Origin: Bacillus_AD sp047238185
Lineage (GTDB): Bacteria > Bacillota > Bacilli > Bacillales > DSM-1321
Length of the DNA: 64,000 nt
NCBI RefSeq assembly: GCF_047238185.1
Contig: NZ_JBDFMI010000006.1
Location: 1,178,001 to 1,242,000 of the forward strand
Reading direction: 5' to 3'
Below are positions 59,793-64,000 of this stretch, in pieces. Numbering within the stretch: position 1 is the first letter of the stretch; the number at the start of each line of letters is the position of its first letter. Under the pieces are notes generated by a model that saw nothing but the letters and a program-made list of their open reading frames with translations, did not search any database and was not told the origin of the DNA. The translations under genes were made by a program, and so were the position numbers.

Positions 59793-61772
59793 TTACATGA
59801 CTTGTTCAATTTTATTCACATACAGCTTCCTTACGACTAAAAAGTAAATCACATTGATAAAGAGGAAAATGCCGATAATGAAAATCGTCGGCCCAATCAC
59901 ATTTCCGGCGAGCATATTTTGTAAAGCGCGGAAGGCAAAGCCAGCGTGTACAGTAGCTATGAAAAATGGCACAAAGAAAAGAATGCTTATTTGTTTGGTA
60001 ATAATTTGCTTCATTTCATCCACGGTCAGTCCAAGCCTGTACAGAGATCGGTACTGGTCTATATCCTGGTCCATATTGTTGTACAGGCGAAAATACAGAA
60101 TGCTCGCAGCAGCCAGAAAGAACAGGCAGCTGATAAAGAATCCAATGAAGAAAGGGAGAGAAACCATTTCTTTGTATTCCTTTGTAAAAATAGCCCGTGA
60201 TTTGATAGATAGACTTTTTGTATCCTTCATACCGCCTACTAGTGAAAGAACTTCTTCACTTTGGTTTTTCCAGTCTCTTAAATCCATTCCGTAAGAAAGG
60301 ATCATGTTTGCATCTGAATGACTGTTTTCGATTTGTTCAAATAAAGAATCGTTGATGACAGCTATATTTCCGATGAGTTGATTGGAAGTGATGATCGGCT
60401 TTTGGATATATTCCAAATGGACCGGATAAGCGCTGCCCCCGATAAGGATGGTTAATTCATTCTTTTGGTAAAGGGTGAAGCCGGGATCCGGTTGGCCTGA
60501 CACGAAGAGAGCCTGCTTTTCCCCTAGATTCGCTGTTTTGCGGTGTTGCTGTTTTGCCCAATAGTTGTAATCAGTTTCTGAAAGCAATTGAATGTTAAGC
60601 CTTTGTTTCTCAATTACACTGCCGACTATAAGAGGAGAATCATAGTGTTTAGGATCAAATACGTATTGAGCAGGCAATAGTTTGCTTTCATGGCCATTAT
60701 AAGCGATCTTTTCCTTAAGCAGGCCGCTTATGAGTTGTTTTTTTATCTGTTCGTAGTTCGTATCATACTGCCGGGCTGTGATGTTAATACTTTGTGGGAA
60801 ACGTATTTCCGCCTCATCGTACATGCCTCGCAAAGCAGCGAATAATACACCGCTAGCTGTAAAGGCAACCGCGCTTAGAATGGTTACCAGAAAGAGAATC
60901 CTTGCGTTATCCTTTAACTTAAACGCCAGGTCGGAAATGGTGATCATCCGTCCTCCTCTATAATAAAAGCCCCGCCTCCTTTGAAGCGTTTTAATCATAA
61001 AGACGCTGCCTTGTGTATACAGAAAGTAGGTCCCGATAATGACAAGTATAACAATAGGGAACATTCTATTAATCATTAGGAGCAGGTCAGCTGTATAGGC
61101 TAAGTAATATCCGAAGCAGAGGGCCCCAATGCTTATGACAGTTAGGATAATTGAATATGTAGGGTATTTCTTCGGTTTTTTGTAAAGGTATATCATTTCG
61201 CTGATCCGGTTGGTGCGGATGCTGAATAGTGTCAGGAAACAAATGATTTCAAACAGAGCAAGAAAGGCTGCGACGGTTATCATTATCGCTTCTTTAGGCA
61301 TGGCGAATGTGAGTATGTGATCTAAATTCAAGACGGCTGTAATGTCCATTAAGAAAAGCTTGAGAAATAAAGCGCCCACTCCAATGCCGACAGTAATTGC
61401 CGATAGGCCGATCACATTATTTTCAATAATAATCAGTTTGTTTATTTGTCCTCTTGTTATTCCGAGTAACGTCAATAAACCGAACTCTTTCTTTCTTGAA
61501 TGAAGGAAGGCTCCCATCGAATAGAGGACAAATAAAAAAGAAAAAGCGAAAATAATTACTTCCGCTACCATAATCCCGTTTCTTACACCACCGGCTGAAG
61601 GGCTGTCTCCTATCGTTTCTTTACTCAGAATGCCTGATACGACTTCCGGATGAAAGATAAAACTTGCGTACAAATAAAATACGGCAATGGAGAAAACGCT
61701 GCTGAGGAAATAAGCAGCGTAGCTTCTTTTGTTTCTTTTAATATTATTCAGAGCGAATTGTAGAAAGGTCAT
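59793..61772 (-). CDS. Bce-type ABC transporter permease (FtsX-like)
   Basis: 659 residues, as expected for BceB-type permeases. Ten membrane helices with the diagnostic large extracellular domain of about 200 residues (about 315-520) between helices 7 and 8. The N-terminus MTFLQFALNNIKRNKRSYAA is typical. It should sense and detoxify cell-wall-active peptides together with the ATPase and the two-component system encoded upstream. Start ATG at 61772, behind GGGAGGG, overlapping the ATPase gene by 29 nt. The permease frame is intact, but the ATPase frame is broken. Confidence 0.88.
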   Translation of the reverse strand: MTFLQFALNNIKRNKRSYAAYFLSSVFSIAVFYLYASFIFHPEVVSGILSKETIGDSPSAGGVRNGIMVAEVIIFAFSFLFVLYSMGAFLHSRKKEFGLLTLLGITRGQINKLIIIENNVIGLSAITVGIGVGALFLKLFLMDITAVLNLDHILTFAMPKEAIMITVAAFLALFEIICFLTLFSIRTNRISEMIYLYKKPKKYPTYSIILTVISIGALCFGYYLAYTADLLLMINRMFPIVILVIIGTYFLYTQGSVFMIKTLQRRRGFYYRGGRMITISDLAFKLKDNARILFLVTILSAVAFTASGVLFAALRGMYDEAEIRFPQSINITARQYDTNYEQIKKQLISGLLKEKIAYNGHESKLLPAQYVFDPKHYDSPLIVGSVIEKQRLNIQLLSETDYNYWAKQQHRKTANLGEKQALFVSGQPDPGFTLYQKNELTILIGGSAYPVHLEYIQKPIITSNQLIGNIAVINDSLFEQIENSHSDANMILSYGMDLRDWKNQSEEVLSLVGGMKDTKSLSIKSRAIFTKEYKEMVSLPFFIGFFISCLFFLAAASILYFRLYNNMDQDIDQYRSLYRLGLTVDEMKQIITKQISILFFVPFFIATVHAGFAFRALQNMLAGNVIGPTIFIIGIFLFINVIYFLVVRKLYVNKIEQVM

Positions 61773-62519
61773 TTACATTCCCTCCCAATAGAGATAGTAC
61801 ATCCAAAATTTCTTGGAAGAACGCTTGCCGGTTATTCCCGCGATGTATTTCATTAAATAGCCTGCCATCCTTAATGAAAAGAATCCTTTTACAGTAGCTA
61901 GCAGCTATCGGGTCATGGGTCACCATTAGAATAGATACATTATGTCTATTATTCATCTTTTCCAGTGCTTCCATTACCTCTTTAGAGGACTTGCTATCCA
62001 GATTTCCTGTCGGTTCATCAGCAAAAACAACCGATGGCCCGTGAATGATCGCCCTGGCGATAGCTGCCCGCTGCTGTTGGCCGCCGGATACTTCATACAC
62101 TCTTTTCGGAAGGATATCGCCTATTGAAAGCTGCTCAGCTACAGCCTTCAATTTTTCATCCATCACATGCAATGGTTTCTTATCCAATGTTAATGGCAAA
62201 ATGATATTTTCGCCGATTGTCAGTGTATTCAACAGATTAAAATCCTGGAATATGAATCCGAGCCTCTTCTGCGGAAAAAGGCTAGCTGCTTGCGGGACAT
62301 GGAAGAAACCTCTTTTCCTTCGATGGATACAGAGCCGCTGGTAGGTTGGTCGATGGTCGATAAAACATTCAGCAGCGTTGTCTTTCCGCTGCCGGAAGGT
62401 CCCATAATGCCTATGAACTCGCCTTTTTCCATTTCTAATGCAAAGTTATTCAATGCTTTATATTGAATGGCCTTATTGCCATAGACCTTCGTGAGATGAT
62501 GCGCCTCCAATATGCTCAT
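61744..62519 (-). pseudogene. Bce-type ABC transporter ATPase, one-base frameshift
   Basis: Reading from the ATG at 62519 the frame gives GIMGPSGSGKTTLLNVL (Walker A) up to about residue 85, then leaves the family sequence and stops after 96 codons. The rest continues in another frame: LGFIFQDFNLLNTLTIG, SGGQQQRAAIARAI (signature) and VVFADEPTGNLDS (Walker B), to 61744. Adding one base within the purine tract around 62263-62268 (minus strand AGAAGAGG) restores FFRRRRLGFIFQDF. So either a real single-base deletion or a sequencing error. Without it the protein would be a normal 258-residue BceA-type ATPase. Confidence 0.85.
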
Positions 62520-62611
62520 TATGGTTGCCTCCTGAAATAATAGATACGTTCAGTATAAGGAAGGAAGACGATGTCTCCTATTGCCTTTTCTTACATAAAG
62601 AAGCGACTATC

Positions 62612-63637
62612 TTACAGAACTGTCACATTCGTAAAAGTAATGCTTGCCGTCGTTCCTTCGCCCTCTGTGGAAGCAATCGTAAAAGTGTGCCCTATTTCCT
62701 TCAAAGTCCTGCTGGCGAGGTATAACCCCATGCCGGTCGATTCGGCATATTTCCGTCCATTTTGCCCGGTGAAAAAAGGCTGGCAGACTCGTTTGATATC
62801 CTGGGATGGTATGCCTATTCCTTCATCTTTTATAGAAAAAGTCAGTGACTCGCCTTCTTTGCTTATGTAAAAGTACACATGCTGCCCTTTGCCTGCGCTG
62901 TATTTAATACTGTTAGTAATGAGCTGATTAATGGATAGCGCCAGCCATTTTTTATCGCTTTCAACCATATATTCAGCAGGAAAATTCATTGCTGGGAAAA
63001 CCTTATTGCGGATGAACGCCGTTTTATGATTGCTGATGCAGCCTCGTACAAGGTCGTTTAAGGATAGGCGTTCTACCTTGAAATCTTCCTGGAATAAATC
63101 GAGCCTGGATGAGTGAAGGACGGTTTCTAGTCCCGACTGAAGCTTTTCCGACTCTTCTTCGAGCTGGCTGATAAGCAGGGCGGTAGGCATTTGGTCCTTT
63201 TTTGTTTTTTGCAGCAGTAGGCTGATGACGGATAATGGTGTTTTCATCTGATGGACCCATTGATTGATAAATGTGTAATAATGGTCTTTTTCTGCCTGTT
63301 TTTCATTTAAGCGGTTATTCATGCGAATATATATTTGTTTGACGATATAATTGAAGCGGTTGAACAAATAAGAAGTCCCGGCGAAAGAAAAATAGGCTGA
63401 ATCCATTTCTGTTTCGGGATTTTGAAGCGTTTTGTAATTTTGTTTTTCTTTTAGATACCGTAGTCCCAGAAAGCCGATTAAAAGGCATAAGGAAAGCAAA
63501 GCCATGTATCCAATGCTTCCGGCTGCCAAATGGGCGCCCTTAGTCGATAAATCGAGTACAGTTATGATGATGATGAGAGTGATGCTGCTTATATAAAAAA
63601 GAATGTAACTGATATGTTGCTGTAGAAACCCTTTCAT
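62612..63637 (-). CDS. Bce-type (intramembrane-sensing) histidine kinase
   Basis: 341 residues: two membrane helices (about 12-33 and 38-60) with almost no extracellular loop, the intramembrane-sensing layout of BceS. The phospho-acceptor His is in FINQWVHQMKTPLSVISLLL, and the ATPase part has LITNSIKYSAGKG (N box), IKDEGIGIPSQDI (G1) and STGMGLYLASRTL (G2). It would respond to flux through the neighbouring permease. ATG at 63637 with GGAGGG upstream that overlaps the end of the regulator gene. Confidence 0.9.
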   Translation of the reverse strand: MKGFLQQHISYILFYISSITLIIIITVLDLSTKGAHLAAGSIGYMALLSLCLLIGFLGLRYLKEKQNYKTLQNPETEMDSAYFSFAGTSYLFNRFNYIVKQIYIRMNNRLNEKQAEKDHYYTFINQWVHQMKTPLSVISLLLQKTKKDQMPTALLISQLEEESEKLQSGLETVLHSSRLDLFQEDFKVERLSLNDLVRGCISNHKTAFIRNKVFPAMNFPAEYMVESDKKWLALSINQLITNSIKYSAGKGQHVYFYISKEGESLTFSIKDEGIGIPSQDIKRVCQPFFTGQNGRKYAESTGMGLYLASRTLKEIGHTFTIASTEGEGTTASITFTNVTVL

Positions 63638-63641
63638 TATG

Positions 63642-64000
63642 TTAATCCCTCCATGTGACGGATAGCTTATAGCCGATTCCGCGTATGGTTTCGATGCTTT
63701 CATTAATGCCAAGCTCCGCTAGCTTCTTTCGCACACGAGTGATGTTGACGGATAGGGTATTATCGTCCACAAATTGAACATCATCCCATAAACGGTCAAG
63801 AAGGTCGTCGCGGCTAATCACTTTTCCCGGGTTTTCCAGGAAACTTTCGACCAATGTGAACTCCCGTTTCGATAAGTCTACTGTTTTTGTTTTGTATGAA
63901 AGAGAATGCTGGTCATACGCAAGGGAAAGTCCTTCTATTTCCAAAAGTTTTCCGTTTTTAGCTGAAGCATATTCGCCATAAGTCCTTCGTAGCAAGCTTT
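63642..64000 (-). CDS. Bce-type response regulator, C-terminal part
   Basis: OmpR-family winged-helix DNA-binding domain: VDLSKREFTLVESFLENPG, VISRDDLLDRLWDD, NTLSVNITRVRKKLAELG and IETIRGIGYKLSV. The receiver domain lies beyond the window edge; the frame is open to base 64000, so the gene is partial. It ends 4 bp before the kinase start, whose ribosome-binding site it overlaps. Gene order regulator-kinase-ATPase-permease is the standard Bce module. Confidence 0.9.
   Translation of the reverse strand, partial: SLLRRTYGEYASAKNGKLLEIEGLSLAYDQHSLSYKTKTVDLSKREFTLVESFLENPGKVISRDDLLDRLWDDVQFVDDNTLSVNITRVRKKLAELGINESIETIRGIGYKLSVTWRD

Noticed and set aside
61744..62232. Independent 162-aa ATPase gene
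   Set aside because: It begins mid-domain after the Walker A motif; it is the shifted second half of the broken ATPase gene.

Overview
The window reads as one chromosomal stretch of a motile, endospore-forming, facultatively anaerobic Bacillaceae. Spore genes (sspK, sspE, a sporulation-type sensor kinase), motAB, a chemoreceptor, pflB and long gene-order blocks matching the B. subtilis yfk-yfj and yfh-yga regions support this. No rRNA, tRNA, CRISPR, prophage or insertion sequence was seen. I do not assign a species.

Layout. 1-8000: 5' part of pflB, a secreted NlpC/P60 peptidase, motAB, a small TTG-start membrane peptide, a DCC-family protein, a methyl-accepting chemotaxis protein behind a sigma-D promoter, and an HD-GYP-like protein. 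8000-20300: the yfkK-J-I-H-F-D-AB / yfjT block, then class I fumarase, pdaA, an AlkA-type glycosylase, rlmCD and a DUF1456 protein. 20400-28500: a TetM-like translational GTPase, an orphan sensor kinase, a coiled-coil protein with a sigma-D-like promoter, a membrane protein, a DUF1259 protein, and adenine deaminase behind a purine riboswitch. 28100-34000: a methyltransferase and two divergent PadR operons (PadR-DUF1700-DUF4097 leftward, PadR-DUF2812 rightward) sharing a palindrome-rich control region, then a FUSC-like protein. 34200-59700: arylamine N-acetyltransferase, DoxX, then the yfhE-F-recX-yfhH-sspK-yfhP-mutY-yfhS-fabL-sspE-ygaC-ygaD block, with a complete peptide ABC operon between ygaD and the ygaE-like gene and a lone large-subunit glutamate synthase between the ygaE-like gene and hemL. 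59800-64000: a Bce-type antimicrobial-peptide module (permease, ATPase, kinase, regulator) whose ATPase reading frame is broken.

Most notable signals. (1) A family of long palindromic extragenic repeats of about 125 bp occurs at four loci (12.9, 38.7, 43.0 and 51.9 kb), always in the same orientation. The stems differ between loci but keep pairing, and at three loci the same end lies at, or within three bases of, the stop codon of a leftward gene. (2) A purine aptamer with the guanine-class specificity base precedes adenine deaminase, whose product is hypoxanthine. (3) The divergent PadR operons have mirror-image control regions, each a consensus-like promoter with two tandem palindromes 31-32 bp apart. 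(4) Sigma-D-like promoters link an uncharacterised coiled-coil protein to motility genes. (5) The BceA-type ATPase carries a one-base frameshift.
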